Positions 33,486 through 42,753 of a stretch of DNA of 64,000 bases are shown here, one piece after another; the stretch's first letter is position 1; each line of letters opens with the position of its first letter. The position numbers and the translations under genes were made by a program. The stretch is taken from contig NZ_CP080519.1 of the NCBI RefSeq assembly GCF_019468465.1, forward strand, positions 5,878,501 to 5,942,500, written 5' to 3'. This DNA comes from Amycolatopsis sp. DSM 110486. Lineage in GTDB: Bacteria > Actinomycetota > Actinomycetes > Mycobacteriales > Pseudonocardiaceae. The notes beneath the pieces are model-generated. The model saw only the letters and a list, made by a program, of their open reading frames with translations, searched no databases and was not told the DNA's origin.

Positions 33486-36281
33486 TTACGCGTTGCCCGA
33501 GTCCGACGTCTGCGGGCCGGCGGCCGAGACGTCGTCGAGGCGGTAGCGGCGCACCGCTTCGGTCACCTTGTCCTGCGCCACCTCGCCGCGCTTGGCGAGC
33601 GCAGTGAGGGCGCCGACCACGATCGACTGCGCGTCCACGAGGAACTTGCGCCGGGCGGCCGGGCGGGTGTCGGAGAAGCCGAACCCGTCGGTGCCGAGCG
33701 TGAGCATGTCGGTGGGCACCCACGGGCGGATCAGGTCCGGCACCGCGCGCATCCAGTCCGACACCGCCACGACCGGCCCGTTGACGCCCGACAGCGCCTG
33801 CGTCACGTACGGCACGCGGGGGCTGTCGGCCGGGTGGAGCAGGTTGTCGTGGTCGATTTCCACGGCCTCGCGGCGCAGCTCGGTCCACGACGTGGCCGAC
33901 CACACCGCCGCGCGCACGCCCCACTCCTCGGCCAGCAGCTGCTGGGCCTTGAGTGCGTCGGGCATCGTGACGCCGGAGACGAGGATGTGCGCCTCCGGGC
34001 CGTCGCCCGCCGGGGCGTCGGCGTACTTGTAGAGACCCTTGAGCAGGCCGTCGACGTCGAGGTTCTCCGGCTCGGCGGGCTGCTGGTAGGGCTCGTTGTA
34101 GATCGTCAGGTAGTAGAAGACGTTCTCGCCGTTGCCGTGCGGCCCGGTCTCGCCGTACATGCGCCGCAGACCGTCGCGGACGATGTGGGCGATCTCGAAC
34201 GAGTAAGCCGGGTCGTAGGCCACGACCGCCGGGTTGGTCGCCGACAGCAGCAGCGAGTGCCCGTCGGCGTGCTGCAGGCCCTCACCGGTCAGCGTGGTGC
34301 GGCCCGCCGTGGCGCCGAGCACGAAGCCGCGCGCCATCTGGTCCGCCGCCGCGTACAGGCCGTCGCCGGTCCGCTGGAACCCGAACATCGAGTAGAAGAT
34401 GTAGATCGGGATCATCGGTTCGCCGTGCGTGGCGTACGAGGTGCCGACGGCCGTGAACGACGCGGTGGAACCCGCCTCGTTGATGCCCTCGTGCAGCAGC
34501 TGGCCCTTCTCGGACTCCTTGTAGGCCAGCATCAGGCTCGCGTCGACCGACGTGTACGTCTGGCCGTGCGGGTTGTAGATCTTGGCAGTCGGGAACATCG
34601 AGTCGAGACCGAACGTGCGGGCCTCGTCCGGGATGATCGGGACGACGCGCTTGCCGATCTCCGAGTCCTTCGCGAGCTCGCGCACGAGCCGGACGAACGC
34701 CATCGTGGTGGCGACCTCCTGCTTGCCCGAGCCCTTCCGGATGCCCTCGTAGACCTTGTCGCCCGGCAGCACGAGCGCCTTGGCGTGCTTCGGCCGGCGC
34801 TCGGGCAGGTAGCCGCCCAGTGCCTTGCGGCGGCCGATCATGTACTCGATCTCGGGCGAGTCGGGGCCCGGGTGGAAGTACGGCGGCAGCTTCGGGTCGC
34901 GCTCGAGCTCGGCGTCGCTGATCGGGATGCGCTGGGCGTCGCGGAACAGCTTGAGGTCGTCGAGCGTGAGCTTCTTCATCTGGTGCGTGGCGTTGCGGCC
35001 CTCGAACGCCGGGCCGAGGCCGTAGCCCTTGATGGTGTGGGCGAGGATCACCGTCGGCTGGCCGTGGTGCTCCATGGCCGCCTTGTACGCGGCGTACACC
35101 TTGCGGTAGTCGTGGCCACCGCGCTTGAGGTTCCAGATGTCGCCGTCGGAGAGGTCCTTGACCAGGTCCTTCGTCCGCGGGTCGCGGCCGAAGAAGTGCT
35201 CGCGCACGTACGCGCCGTCATTCGCCTTGTACGTCTGGTAGTCGCCGTCCGGCGTCACGTTCATCAGGTTGACGAGGGCGCCGTCGCGGTCGGCGTGCAG
35301 CAGCGAGTCCCACTCGCGGCCCCAGATGACCTTGATCACGTTCCAGCCCGCGCCGCGGAAGTACGACTCGAGCTCCTGGATGATCTTGCCGTTGCCGCGC
35401 ACCGGGCCGTCGAGCCGCTGCAGGTTGCAGTTGATCACGAAGGTCAGGTTGTCGAGGCTCTCGCCGGCGGCCACGTGGATGAGGCCGCGCGATTCCGGCT
35501 CGTCCATCTCGCCGTCGCCGAGGAACGCCCAGACGTGCTGGTCGTTGGTGTCCTTGATGCCGCGGTCGCGCAGGTAGCGGTTGAATCGCGCCTGGTAGAT
35601 GGCGTTCATCGGGCCGAGGCCCATCGACACCGTGGGGTTCTCCCAGAAGTCCGGCATCAGCCGCGGGTGCGGGTACGACGGCAGGCCGCCACCCTCACCG
35701 GCGTGGCTGTACTCCTGGCGGAAGCCGTCGAGCTGCGACGAGGACAGGCGGCCCTCGAGGAACGCCCGCGCGTACATGCCCGGGGAGGCGTGGCCCTGGA
35801 AGAAGACCTGGTCACCGCCGCCGGAGTGGTCCTTGCCGCGGAAGAAGTGGTTGAAGCCCACCTCGTACAGCGCCGCGGACGAGGCGTAGGTCGAGATGTG
35901 CCCGCCGACGCCGACGCCCGGCCGCTGCGCGCGGTGCACCATGATCGCGGCGTTCCAGCGGATGTAACGGCGGTAGCGGCGCTCGATCTCCTCGTCGCCG
36001 GGGAACCACGGCTCGTTCTCCGTGGGAATGGTGTTCACGTAGTCCGTGGACGTGAGCGCGGGTACGCCGACGTTGCGCTCGCGGGCGCGCTCCAGGATGC
36101 GCAGCATCAGGTAACGCGCGCGCTGCTGACCACCCCTGGCCAGCGCCTCGTCGAAGGAGTCCAGCCACTCGGCGGTCTCCTCCGGGTCGATGTCGGGCAG
36201 GTGCGCCGCGAGTCCGTCACGGATGACGCGTACGCGTGCCGGGGTCTCCTTGCCGGAGGCGCCGTCGTTCTGCGGGGCCAA
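33486..36281 (-). CDS. aceE: pyruvate dehydrogenase E1 component, homodimeric type
   Basis: A 931-residue thiamine-diphosphate enzyme of the AceE type (family usually about 900-930). The ThDP-binding [17 protein letters not shown], the [14 protein letters not shown] metal segment and the transketolase-like C-terminal domain ([28 protein letters not shown]) are present. It decarboxylates pyruvate and acetylates E2 lipoyl groups, providing acetyl-CoA. I set the start at TTG 36281 ([20 protein letters not shown]), with AAGGAG five bases upstream; the longer frame lacks a site. It is divergent from DUF3052/ahpE as in mycobacteria. The E2 and E3 subunits are not in the window. Confidence 0.96.
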   Translation of the reverse strand: MAPQNDGASGKETPARVRVIRDGLAAHLPDIDPEETAEWLDSFDEALARGGQQRARYLMLRILERARERNVGVPALTSTDYVNTIPTENEPWFPGDEEIERRYRRYIRWNAAIMVHRAQRPGVGVGGHISTYASSAALYEVGFNHFFRGKDHSGGGDQVFFQGHASPGMYARAFLEGRLSSSQLDGFRQEYSHAGEGGGLPSYPHPRLMPDFWENPTVSMGLGPMNAIYQARFNRYLRDRGIKDTNDQHVWAFLGDGEMDEPESRGLIHVAAGESLDNLTFVINCNLQRLDGPVRGNGKIIQELESYFRGAGWNVIKVIWGREWDSLLHADRDGALVNLMNVTPDGDYQTYKANDGAYVREHFFGRDPRTKDLVKDLSDGDIWNLKRGGHDYRKVYAAYKAAMEHHGQPTVILAHTIKGYGLGPAFEGRNATHQMKKLTLDDLKLFRDAQRIPISDAELERDPKLPPYFHPGPDSPEIEYMIGRRKALGGYLPERRPKHAKALVLPGDKVYEGIRKGSGKQEVATTMAFVRLVRELAKDSEIGKRVVPIIPDEARTFGLDSMFPTAKIYNPHGQTYTSVDASLMLAYKESEKGQLLHEGINEAGSTASFTAVGTSYATHGEPMIPIYIFYSMFGFQRTGDGLYAAADQMARGFVLGATAGRTTLTGEGLQHADGHSLLLSATNPAVVAYDPAYSFEIAHIVRDGLRRMYGETGPHGNGENVFYYLTIYNEPYQQPAEPENLDVDGLLKGLYKYADAPAGDGPEAHILVSGVTMPDALKAQQLLAEEWGVRAAVWSATSWTELRREAVEIDHDNLLHPADSPRVPYVTQALSGVNGPVVAVSDWMRAVPDLIRPWVPTDMLTLGTDGFGFSDTRPAARRKFLVDAQSIVVGALTALAKRGEVAQDKVTEAVRRYRLDDVSAAGPQTSDSGNA

Positions 36282-36712
36282 GGGGTCTCCTTGTAACTGG
36301 TTGTAGCCGTTGTAGCTGCTGGGCGGGAGTGCACGCCGATTCCCATCGTCGTCCCCGGCCCGGCTCCCGTCACCTTTACTGTCCGGTAACAAGGGTCGCC
36401 CCGAGTGTGCCACTCCCCGCGTGCGGTGTATCGCGCGCGCGTTTTCTTCTCCCCAACACTAGAGGAGAGGTTTCCGGGGGTTGCCGGAGCGGTCGTGCGA
36501 CACTGCCCACAGACACCTGTCCCGGGGTCACCGAAGACCCCGGGGGGCCTCCACGCTGCGACACGACTTGTCAAAGATCCGGTGTGGACGGTTGCGCGCA
36601 GCGCCGCGCCAGTGTTCGCTATCGACAACCGTGTACCCGAGTGTGGTGGCCGGCGCGGCTTCGCCCGTGTGTCCGACCACCGCGCTCCGTCGTAGTTGGA
36701 GGAGTGGAAGCA
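36282..36712. other. gene-free divergent control region between aceE and DUF3052
   Basis: The region holds no convincing gene. Visible elements are two direct copies of GTTGTAGC near 36301-36317 in the aceE leader, and a 9-bp hairpin (CCCGGGGTC 36521-36529, GACCCCGGG 36536-36544). It should contain the promoters of aceE (minus) and DUF3052/ahpE (plus), but I see no clear -35/-10 pair. Confidence 0.5.
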
Positions 36713-37147
36713 GTGGTCGCCGCGGGAGACGCAGGCACTGCCGGCGTCGCCGAGAGCCTTGGCATCAAGCCGGACATGGTGGTCCAGGAGATCGGCTGGG
36801 ACGAGGACGTCGACGAAGACGTTCGCGCGGCGATCGAGGAGGCGATCGGCGCCGAACTCCTCGACGAGGACGCCGACGAAGTCATCGACGTCGTGCTGCT
36901 CTGGTGGCGCGAAGACGACGGCGACCTGGGCGACGCCCTGGTCGACGCCCGGGGTCCGCTGGACGAGAACGGCGTGATCTGGGTCCTGACGCCCAAAACG
37001 GGTCAGCCCGGGCACGTCGAGCCCAGTGAGATCGCCGAAGCCGTGCCCCAGGTCGGTCTGTCACAGACCGCCAACATCAGCGTGGGAGCCGACTGGCTCG
37101 GGACCCGCCTGGTGTCGCCGAAATCCTCGAAGGCGAAACAGCGGTGA
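36713..37147 (+). CDS. DUF3052 family protein
   Basis: A 144-residue acidic protein of the actinobacterial DUF3052 family, marked by ESLGIKPDMVVQEIGWDEDVD, EVIDVVLLWWREDDGDLGDAL and VIWVLTPKTGQPGHVEPSEI. It occurs next to aceE and ahpE in mycobacteria as well. Biochemical function is not established. GTG 36713 gives VVAAGDAGTAGVAESLG and has GGAGGA 10 bases upstream; another GTG at 36704 is possible. It probably shares a transcript with ahpE, 75 bases downstream. Confidence 0.88.
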   Translation: MVAAGDAGTAGVAESLGIKPDMVVQEIGWDEDVDEDVRAAIEEAIGAELLDEDADEVIDVVLLWWREDDGDLGDALVDARGPLDENGVIWVLTPKTGQPGHVEPSEIAEAVPQVGLSQTANISVGADWLGTRLVSPKSSKAKQR

Positions 37148-37222
37148 ACCGGGGCCTGCGCAGCTGACACGATAGGGTTGTCGGCGCAGGTTTCGTGATC
37201 GCTTTCGGAGAGGATTCGCCGC

Positions 37223-37684
37223 ATGGCCGTCGAGGTCGGTACGCCAGCCCCGGACTTCACGCTCAACGACTACAACAAGCAGCCCGTCACGCTGTCGTCG
37301 TTCAAGGGCGACAAGCCGGTGCTGCTGGTCTTCTTCCCGTTCGCGTTCAGCGGGACCTGCACCGGCGAGCTGTGCCAGCTGCGTGACGAGTTCGCCGACT
37401 ACGACACCCAGGGCGTGCAGATCCTGGGCGTCTCCGTCGACGCGGTCTTCTCGCTGAAGGTGTGGGCCGAGCAGCAGAACTACCAGTTCCCGCTGCTCTC
37501 GGACTTCTGGCCGCACGGCGCGGTCGCCCAGGCCTACGGCGTCTTCAACGACAAGGCCGGCATGGCCCTGCGCGGCACGTTCCTCATCGACACCGACGGC
37601 ATCGTCCGCTTCGCCGAGGTCAACCAGCCCGGCGAGGCTCGCGACCAGTCGGCGTGGAAGAAGGCCGTGGCCGAACTGGCCTGA
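37223..37684 (+). CDS. ahpE: peroxiredoxin AhpE (1-Cys type)
   Basis: A 153-residue thiol peroxidase. The peroxidatic Cys is in FPFAFSGTCTGELCQLRDE (PxxxTxxC motif), with a second Cys four residues later. AhpE reduces peroxides and peroxynitrite, using mycothiol/mycoredoxin in actinobacteria. Length and N-terminus (MAVEVGTPAPDFTLND) match the family. It lies directly upstream of the tRNA-Val gene. The order aceE / DUF3052 / ahpE is conserved with mycobacteria. Confidence 0.95.
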   Translation: MAVEVGTPAPDFTLNDYNKQPVTLSSFKGDKPVLLVFFPFAFSGTCTGELCQLRDEFADYDTQGVQILGVSVDAVFSLKVWAEQQNYQFPLLSDFWPHGAVAQAYGVFNDKAGMALRGTFLIDTDGIVRFAEVNQPGEARDQSAWKKAVAELA

Positions 37685-37733
37685 CGTTCTTTTTGTTGAC
37701 GGGCCCGGCTTCTCACCGGCCGGTCCCGTCAGC

Positions 37734-37808
37734 GGGCGCATAGCTCAGCGGAAGAGCACTCGGTTTACACCCGAGCGGTCGCAGGTTCGAACCCTGCTGC
37801 GCCCACCA
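37734..37808 (+). tRNA. tRNA-Val (anticodon UAC), integration target
   Basis: The acceptor stem GGGCGCA pairs with TGCGCCC, the D stem is GCTC/GAGC, the anticodon stem CTCGG/CCGAG holds loop TTTACAC (anticodon TAC), and the T stem GCAGG/CCTGC holds TTCGAAC. CCA is encoded at 37806-37808. The last 43 bases before CA are duplicated at 47794-47836, so the 3' half of the present gene was supplied by the integrated element's attachment site and the gene stays functional. Confidence 0.97.
37764..37806. repeat. attL, 43-bp attachment repeat within tRNA-Val
   Basis: Runs from TTTACACCCGAGCGG in the anticodon loop to GCGCCCAC at the 3' end of the tRNA. It is identical to 47794-47836. Tyrosine integrases of AICEs use such tRNA 3' segments. 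Confidence 0.96.
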
Positions 37809-37813
37809 GGCGA

Positions 37814-37846
37814 AACGGGGCTCCCAAGATTATTGGGAGCCCCGTT
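37814..37846. terminator. 14-bp perfect-stem bidirectional terminator
   Basis: AACGGGGCTCCCAA at 37814-37827 and TTGGGAGCCCCGTT at 37833-37846 with GATTA loop, between the tRNA and the integrase stop. It separates host transcription from the element. Confidence 0.93.
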
Positions 37847-37863
37847 GACATCACCACTTGACA

Positions 37864-39024
37864 TCAGTCGCCGGTGGCGCGGCGGTCCATCCGGTCCGCC
37901 AACCGCTTCTTTGCCGCGTCGAGGACGTGGCCGTAGATGTTCGCCGTCGTCGCGATCGAGGCGTGGCCGAGCTGTTCCATCACCTCCCGAATGGTCGCGC
38001 CGTCGAGCAGGAGCAGCGTCGCTGCGGTGTGACGGAGGTCATGGACCCGGACGTGGTCGAGCTTGGCGTTCGTCAGGATGCGATTGAGCATCGTGTTGAC
38101 GTTGCGCGGCTCCACGACGCGGCCTGAACTCGTGACGAAGATGAGGTCGTCCGGTTGCTCCGGAGCAGGGTTGAGGGGCTCTGAGAGCCGCTCAGCCGTT
38201 TGCTGTCGGTGCTTCGCCAGGGCGGCAAGCGCGACCCGGCCGATGTAGACCTCCCGGCGGGAGCGCTTCGTCTTCACCTTGCCGAACAACAGCCGGCCTC
38301 GGACCCGCTGCACCGTCCGGCGGACCTTCACCAGCCCCGTCTCCATGTCCACGTCCGACCAGGCGAGCCCGAGGGCTTCTCCCTTCCTGAGCCCGGTTGT
38401 GACGAGGATCAGCCAGAGCGCGTGCAACCAGTGAGCCGCGATCGCTCGAATGAACGCGCGGGCGGCCTCTTCGTCCAACGGCTCGATGTCGGTTTCCCCG
38501 CGGCTTGGCGTGGCCACCAGGCGTGCGACGTTCCGCCCGATCAGCTCTTCCCGGCAGGCGTTGCTCAGAGCGCTTCGTAGTACCTCGAAGACGTTCTGTA
38601 CGTACCGGTCGGACAGCTTCTCGCCGAGGACAGTCTTCTCCTTTCGTAACTTCGCGATGAGGGCTCGCACGTCACGCGGCGTCAACGCATTCATCTTCCG
38701 TTTGCCGAGGTGGGGCTTGATGAACCGCCGAATGACGGTCTCGTACCCGGCGTACGTCGATTCGGCGCGCTCGACCTTGACGATGCTCTCCACCCAGTAG
38801 TCCAGGTAGTCGCCGAGTTGCATGGTCGAGCTCATCGACGGCACGCCCTTGCGGTTGTTGTCCAGCAGCTCGACGCGCTTCGCCTTCACCTCGTCGCGGG
38901 TCTTGCCGTAGACGTACTTGCGCTTGGTGCCCCCGTCCGGCGTCAGTACGTATACGGCGGCGTGGAATCGCCCGTCTTTTCGGGCGACGATGGTGCCCAT
39001 GCCGTTCTCTGCTCGCTTCGCCAT
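37864..39024 (-). CDS. int: tyrosine site-specific integrase
   Basis: A 386-residue recombinase. The N-terminal Arm/SAM-like domain (about 1-165) precedes the catalytic domain with Arg in VTTGLRKGEALGLAW, HxxR in VHDLRHTAATLLL, and HxxxxxxxxY in LGHASIATTANIYGHV. It integrates and, with Xis, excises the element at the tRNA-Val site. The ATG at 39024 overlaps the xis stop (TGATG), with AGGAGG within the end of xis, so the two are translationally coupled. It lies next to attL as usual. Confidence 0.96.
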   Translation of the reverse strand: MAKRAENGMGTIVARKDGRFHAAVYVLTPDGGTKRKYVYGKTRDEVKAKRVELLDNNRKGVPSMSSTMQLGDYLDYWVESIVKVERAESTYAGYETVIRRFIKPHLGKRKMNALTPRDVRALIAKLRKEKTVLGEKLSDRYVQNVFEVLRSALSNACREELIGRNVARLVATPSRGETDIEPLDEEAARAFIRAIAAHWLHALWLILVTTGLRKGEALGLAWSDVDMETGLVKVRRTVQRVRGRLLFGKVKTKRSRREVYIGRVALAALAKHRQQTAERLSEPLNPAPEQPDDLIFVTSSGRVVEPRNVNTMLNRILTNAKLDHVRVHDLRHTAATLLLLDGATIREVMEQLGHASIATTANIYGHVLDAAKKRLADRMDRRATGD

Positions 39025-39281
39025 CAAGCGGCCTCCTGGATGAGACTGTTCACGTAGTCCTCGACCGAGGACCGTGGGATTCGGCGGGCTCCGAAGACCT
39101 TCACGGACTTGAGAAGATCAAGCCGAATGAGGTCGTACACGCGAGTGCGGCCGATGTTCAGGAGATGGGCGGCCTCCTCGACTCGCAGCAACAGGCGGTC
39201 GGTGGCTTCGGTGTCGTGCGTCTGCATTGGATGCGGCTCCGGGGTCGCTGGTGCGGGTGGCGGTGTCGCTTGACGGCGCAT
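39024..39281 (-). CDS. xis: excisionase, MerR-like winged helix
   Basis: An 85-residue protein with an excisionase/BldC-type HTH: LLLRVEEAAHLLNIGRTRVYDLIRLDLLKSVKVFGARRIP (key: EEAAHLLNIGRTRVYDLI), preceded by a Pro-rich N-terminus of about 28 residues. It directs excision by bending DNA at att. The start at ATG 39281 has AGGAGGAGG directly upstream. It is coupled to int. Confidence 0.92.
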   Translation of the reverse strand: MRRQATPPPAPATPEPHPMQTHDTEATDRLLLRVEEAAHLLNIGRTRVYDLIRLDLLKSVKVFGARRIPRSSVEDYVNSLIQEAA

Positions 39282-39424
39282 CTCCTCCTCCTTCGAATTC
39301 GGGCGTGCTCGATCGCCGTGCGTCGCCAGCTGGTGAGGCGGGCACTTGGCGTGGTGCGGGGTATGAGTTACGGCGTCGACCGTGTCCGCACGTGCTATCC
39401 AGGGCGGGATTTGGACGGCCGGTG

Positions 39425-39545
39425 GCGAGGGCCTAACTCGCGTAACTTTGTAACTTTTGCCTGGCCAGGGGTCGAATTACGTTCGTAACTCGCTGAGTTA
39501 GTCGTAACTGTCTGGTTGGGCCGTAACCGGGTACGTAACTCCGGG
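39425..39545. repeat. core-and-word module A (word GTAACT)
   Basis: Core TTTTGCCTGGCCAGGG at 39455-39470. It is flanked on both sides by five GTAACT, one GTAACC and related TAACT/GTTA copies within 120 bases. Part of the gene-free 628 bases between xis and the 84-aa gene; see the other modules for the shared core. Confidence 0.75.
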
Positions 39546-39585
39546 ATGGCGGTGCTGCTTGGCCGGTGTTGCAGGGTCGGTGGGC

Positions 39586-39722
39586 GGGTGAGTTGGGAAT
39601 GAGTTGGCGGATGAGTTCGGGTCGGGGCGGATGAGTTGACTCATTCCGAGGATGAGTTCCTCATTTCGGGTCTTGACCAGGGAAAATGAGCTGGAATGAG
39701 CTGAATGAGGCGGATGAGCTGG
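39586..39722. repeat. core-and-word module B (word ATGAGTT)
   Basis: Core in reverse orientation, TTTTCCCTGGTCAAGA on the minus strand (39671-39686). Flanks hold four ATGAGTT, three ATGAGCT, one GTGAGTT and two CTCAT copies. Confidence 0.75.
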
Positions 39723-39909
39723 CCTGGTTGGGGTGCCTGTGGGGGCCGGTTTTCGCCGTGCGCGCGGCGGGCGGGCGGACTCATTCGCCGGTGGGCTGCC
39801 CCCTCCTGCCAGCCTTGGCGAGGTGGCTGGGTCGCAGGTGCTGGCAGGTGGGGGGTGGCTCAGTGAGTGGGCCGTGGCCTGCTCGGCTGGTGGCCCGTTG
39901 CGCGGGGTT

Positions 39910-40164
39910 TCAGCGCCGTCTCTGGCGGGTGTCCACTGAGCCACTGGCGGCGGGTTCGGCCTGGTCGTGCCCAGTGGATCGGGTGGAGTGGGTGGGCAGT
40001 GGGAATCCACCGCGCGCGCCGCGATCCACTGGCGGCCCGATGAGGGAGCCACTGGTGGCGAGGCGTTCGGCGGTGTGGTCGAGCCGGCCGACGATGCCGT
40101 CAATGCGGGCGATGGCCTGGCCGGCCAGCTGGTGCAGCCGGGCGGCGGCCGACGCGTGAGACAT
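39910..40164 (-). CDS. small protein, 84 aa, helical N-terminus
   Basis: The ATG at 40164 is preceded by AGAAGGAGG at good spacing, which supports a real gene. Residues 1-40 (SHASAAARLHQLAGQAIARIDGIVGRLDHTAERL) look like an amphipathic helix pair. The C-terminal half is low-complexity and is encoded by module C, so the repeat has invaded or formed the 3' end of the gene. Function is unknown. Confidence 0.6.
   Translation of the reverse strand: MSHASAAARLHQLAGQAIARIDGIVGRLDHTAERLATSGSLIGPPVDRGARGGFPLPTHSTRSTGHDQAEPAASGSVDTRQRRR
39928..40056. repeat. core-and-word module C (word CCACTG/CAGTGG)
   Basis: Core GGTTCGGCCTGGTCGTGCCC at 39953-39972. Flanks hold four CCACTG and two CAGTGG words. It overlaps the 3' half of the 84-aa gene. 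Confidence 0.65.
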
Positions 40165-40209
40165 GGGCGGAGCCTCCTTCTGAGTTTCGGGCCGTTGTGG
40201 AGTGGCGGC

Positions 40210-40426
40210 GGGGTAGGGAGGGAATCGGGCGAGGTGGTCGACAGGGCCGTTTTCCGGGGTTGTGGAGGGGCGATTCCCTTCGATTCCCTCGCTCCCTCAC
40301 TCCCTTCCGGGGGTGTTTTCGCTGGTCAGGGTTAGGGAATGGGTTAGGGAGGCGTGGAGGGAAAATTCCCTCGCTTGCTGGCGGCTCCCTGGTGATTCCC
40401 TCGCCGTTCCCTCGGGAGGGGACGCG
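40210..40426. repeat. core-and-word module D (word TCCCTC/AGGGA)
   Basis: Core GTGTTTTCGCTGGTCAGGG at 40313-40331. Eight TCCCT and five AGGGA words surround it, with TCCCT mainly to the left and AGGGA immediately to the right. GGGTAGGG at 40211-40218 fits the FtsK KOPS consensus GGGNAGGG. Confidence 0.8.
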
Positions 40427-40482
40427 GCAACACCGTGGCCGTCGGCCTGGTTTCGTGGCCTCCCGGACGGCTGCGGTCGGGT

Positions 40483-40617
40483 CGTTCCCCCGCTCCCCTT
40501 TCTCCCCTCCGGGTGGGTTCGCGCTGGTCGGCTTGGGGGAGCCAGGGAGGGGAGCCAGGAGAAGCGAATGCTTCTCCGCGCGGGCCGGTTCCCCTGCTCG
40601 TTCCCCCGGCCGGTGGC
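40483..40617. repeat. core-and-word module E (word TCCCC/GGGGA)
   Basis: Core GGGTTCGCGCTGGTCGGC at 40515-40532, flanked by five TCCCC and two GGGGA words. A short palindrome GAGAAGC-GAAT-GCTTCTC also lies inside (40558-40575). Together with module D it fills the 456 bases between two small genes. Confidence 0.75.
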
Positions 40618-40620
40618 GGG

Positions 40621-40962
40621 TTACGGCACTGCCGGATCAGGCCAGCCGACCCCCGGATTGCGGGGTGTCGGGTGGTGCGCGGATCCGTAATCCGGGCGGT
40701 GGCCGGCACCCGCCCGGCGGCGTCGGCGCCGGGTGCTGGGGATCGCCTCGCCCCACCCATCGCCCCACTGGTGTCGGGCGGTGCGCGGCGCGGGCGGCGT
40801 GGACAGTTCGGTGTCGATGACGGTCATGGCCCAGCCGAGGACGCGGGCGATGGCGAGGAACGGGAGCCGGGCCAGGTGCAGGCCGGTGAAGACCAGAAGC
40901 AGGCTGGTGAAGCGGACCAGGGCGAGCGTGCCGTAGCGGTCGAGGACGTTGGTGGCGTTCAT
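40621..40962 (-). CDS. small membrane protein, 113 aa (Spd-like by size and position)
   Basis: It starts at ATG 40962 with AGGAGG eight bases upstream. Residues ~10-45 form one or two hydrophobic segments (TLALVRFTSLLLVFTGLHLA, LPFLAIARVLGWAMTVI). The rest is basic and low-complexity. Small hydrophobic Spd proteins are common beside transfer genes of AICEs and Streptomyces plasmids, but I see no sequence proof. Function is unknown. Confidence 0.6.
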   Translation of the reverse strand: MNATNVLDRYGTLALVRFTSLLLVFTGLHLARLPFLAIARVLGWAMTVIDTELSTPPAPRTARHQWGDGWGEAIPSTRRRRRRAGAGHRPDYGSAHHPTPRNPGVGWPDPAVP

Positions 40963-40999
40963 CGCAGGTGGCCTCCTGTCGTCGGTGTGTCCGTTTTGC

Positions 41000-41147
41000 C
41001 GGAGTGAGTTGGGGTGAGTTGCGGGTGAGTTGCGGGTGAGTTCGGCCGGATCGGGGTGAGTTGACGCACTCGCGGGTGAGTTGGGTTTTCAGGGCTCTGA
41101 CCAGCGGAAGTGAGTTGGGGTGAGCCGAGTGAGCGGGGTGAGATGGC
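41000..41147. repeat. core-and-word module F (word GTGAGTT)
   Basis: Core on the minus strand, CTTCCGCTGGTCAGAGCCC (41092-41110). Seven GTGAGTT and three other GTGAG copies flank it, all in one orientation. It forms the left part of the 611-base gene-free region 40963-41573. Confidence 0.8.
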
Positions 41148-41220
41148 CTCTGAGGGGTGCTCACAACCCCGGTTTTCGGGGTTGTCGCACGACCCGGTCC
41201 GAACTCACCCGGTCCGGGTT

Positions 41221-41244
41221 GGCGGGTGGTGCTGGTCCTCTCGG
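41221..41244. repeat. possible core-and-word module G
   Basis: GGTGGTGCTGGTCCTCTC resembles the core and lies beside two CCGGTCCG words (near 41193-41216), like module I. It is the weakest member of the set. Confidence 0.35.
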
Positions 41245-41280
41245 AGGGTGGGCGGGTACGAGCTGAGCGGGTTGGGCGAC

Positions 41281-41575
41281 CTGTGCCAGGCATGCGGGAC
41301 CCGTGCCAACCCGTGCCACCCCTGGCACGGGTTGTGCGGGTGTCCTGACCTGCGGAAACGATCGAATTTCGGCGGACCTGTGCCACGTGCCAGGGGTGGC
41401 ATGGGTGTGGCACGGGTCGGGACCTGTGCCAGGTCCTGTGCCACCTGGCGCGGGTGGCACGGGTCGGGGTTTTCTGGGGTGTTTGCGCTGGTCACGGGTG
41501 GTTTCTGACCTGTGCCACCCCTGGCACGGGTTGGCACGGGTCGCGTGGGCCTGGCACGGGTCGGCCGGCGCGGTC
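41281..41575. repeat. core-and-word module H (word TGGCAC/GTGCCA)
   Basis: Core GTGTTTGCGCTGGTCACGGG at 41479-41498. Fourteen GTGCCA/TGGCAC hexamers surround it, many extended to CCTGGCACGGGT. The last word touches the stop codon of the helicase gene. Confidence 0.8.
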
Positions 41576-42725
41576 ACGGCAGGCTCCAGATGGTGTTCCG
41601 GCCCTCGGTGTGCACCGCGAGCTTGAGCTTGGCGCGGGCGCGTTGGGCGGTCCGCTCGGTGAACCCGGCCGCTTTTGCTGCCTTCTTCACCTCGCCGGAC
41701 GCGGCCTCGCCGCCCTGGCTGGTCAGGAACTCGCTGAGCCATTCGGCGACGGCTTCGGCGTCGGTGCGTTCCTCCCGGGTGGGCGGGGCGTCGTCGAGCA
41801 GGTCGTTGACGTGGGTGTCGGTTTCGCCGGTGACGACCATGCGGCCCCACTGGGCCGGGCCGTCGGCGGTGTCGAGTTCGACCGAGTCCACGACGTAGCG
41901 CAGCGAGGGGACGTCGAGGTCACCGAGGTTGTTCTTGACCTGGGAGATCACGCACGATCCGTCTCCGGCGGCGGTGTCGCGGGCGAACGCGATGACCGCG
42001 CGGGCGACGGCGGAGAACGCGCGGCCGCCCATGATGCGTGAGAGCACGTCGGTGCCGCTGGCCTTGTTGAAGTGGGCCAGGCCGAAGATCGCGCACCCGG
42101 TGTCGTCAGCCAGCTGCTTGAGCGGTTCCAGCCCGGTCCTCAGGTCCCGGTCCTGGTGCGGGTTGATCCGGTCGTCCAGCACGGAGATCAGCGGGTCCAC
42201 GATCAGCAGCGCCACGTCGTGCTCGGTGATCACGGCCGCCATGGCGTCGCAGTCCTTGGGCAGCGACAGCGGCACGGATGCGCCGCCGAGCGCCTCGACC
42301 TCGACCCGGTAGACGCGGTCCAGGTCCGCTCCGGCGACGCGGAGCCGCCCGGCCAGCGTGCGTTCCCAGGAGTCCTCGGTGGCTGCGTAGATGACGCTCT
42401 TCGGGTGCCCGTAGTGAACGCCGGGCAGCTCGCCGAGCGTGACCCGGGCCGCGAGCCACGCGCAGAACAGGGACTTGCCGATGCCTTCACGGCCGGGGCC
42501 GATCGCCAACGCGCCGTGCGGAATCCGGCCGTCCCACAGCCAGTGTGTCGGCTTGAGCGGGATGTCGGCGACTTTGGTCAGCCGGACCTGGCGGGCGGGG
42601 ACCGGCGGGCTGTCGTACGGGTCCTCAACCGGGTCCGGGAACGGTTCGGGGTCCAGTTCGTGAACCCCGGTGGCGGGTCCGTTCACGGGCCACAGGGTGC
42701 GCCCGTTGGTTGCGGGGTGGGTCAC
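41574..42725 (-). CDS. RepA-like AAA ATPase/helicase with C-terminal winged helix
   Basis: A 383-residue protein. Walker A is GPGREGIGKSLF, Walker B is VALLIVDPLISVLDD, and GLAHFNKASGTD, IMGGRAFSAVARAVIAF follow, the order of RSF1010 RepA-type hexameric helicases. A C-terminal winged helix of ~60 residues (SGEVKKAAKAAGFTERTAQRARAKLKL) could bind DNA. It is the probable replication protein of the element. GTG 42725 is chosen because AAGGGAG lies 7 bases upstream and the longer frame N-terminus is low-complexity shadow sequence. No primase or polymerase domain is visible. Confidence 0.88.
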   Translation of the reverse strand: MTHPATNGRTLWPVNGPATGVHELDPEPFPDPVEDPYDSPPVPARQVRLTKVADIPLKPTHWLWDGRIPHGALAIGPGREGIGKSLFCAWLAARVTLGELPGVHYGHPKSVIYAATEDSWERTLAGRLRVAGADLDRVYRVEVEALGGASVPLSLPKDCDAMAAVITEHDVALLIVDPLISVLDDRINPHQDRDLRTGLEPLKQLADDTGCAIFGLAHFNKASGTDVLSRIMGGRAFSAVARAVIAFARDTAAGDGSCVISQVKNNLGDLDVPSLRYVVDSVELDTADGPAQWGRMVVTGETDTHVNDLLDDAPPTREERTDAEAVAEWLSEFLTSQGGEAASGEVKKAAKAAGFTERTAQRARAKLKLAVHTEGRNTIWSLP

Positions 42726-42753
42726 TGGTGAACTCCCTTGCGGCGGTCGTGCC

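Noticed and set aside
40000..41570. A hidden FtsK/TraB gene in the gene-free parts of the element
   Set aside because: Frames here are Arg/Pro/Gly-rich products of repeat words, with no Walker motifs and no continuity; none is long enough.
39425..41575. CRISPR-like or transposon ends in the element's gene-free DNA
   Set aside because: The words are short (6-8 bp), irregularly spaced and in both orientations around a core; no regular repeat-spacer period, no transposase, and no terminal inverted repeats with target duplication.
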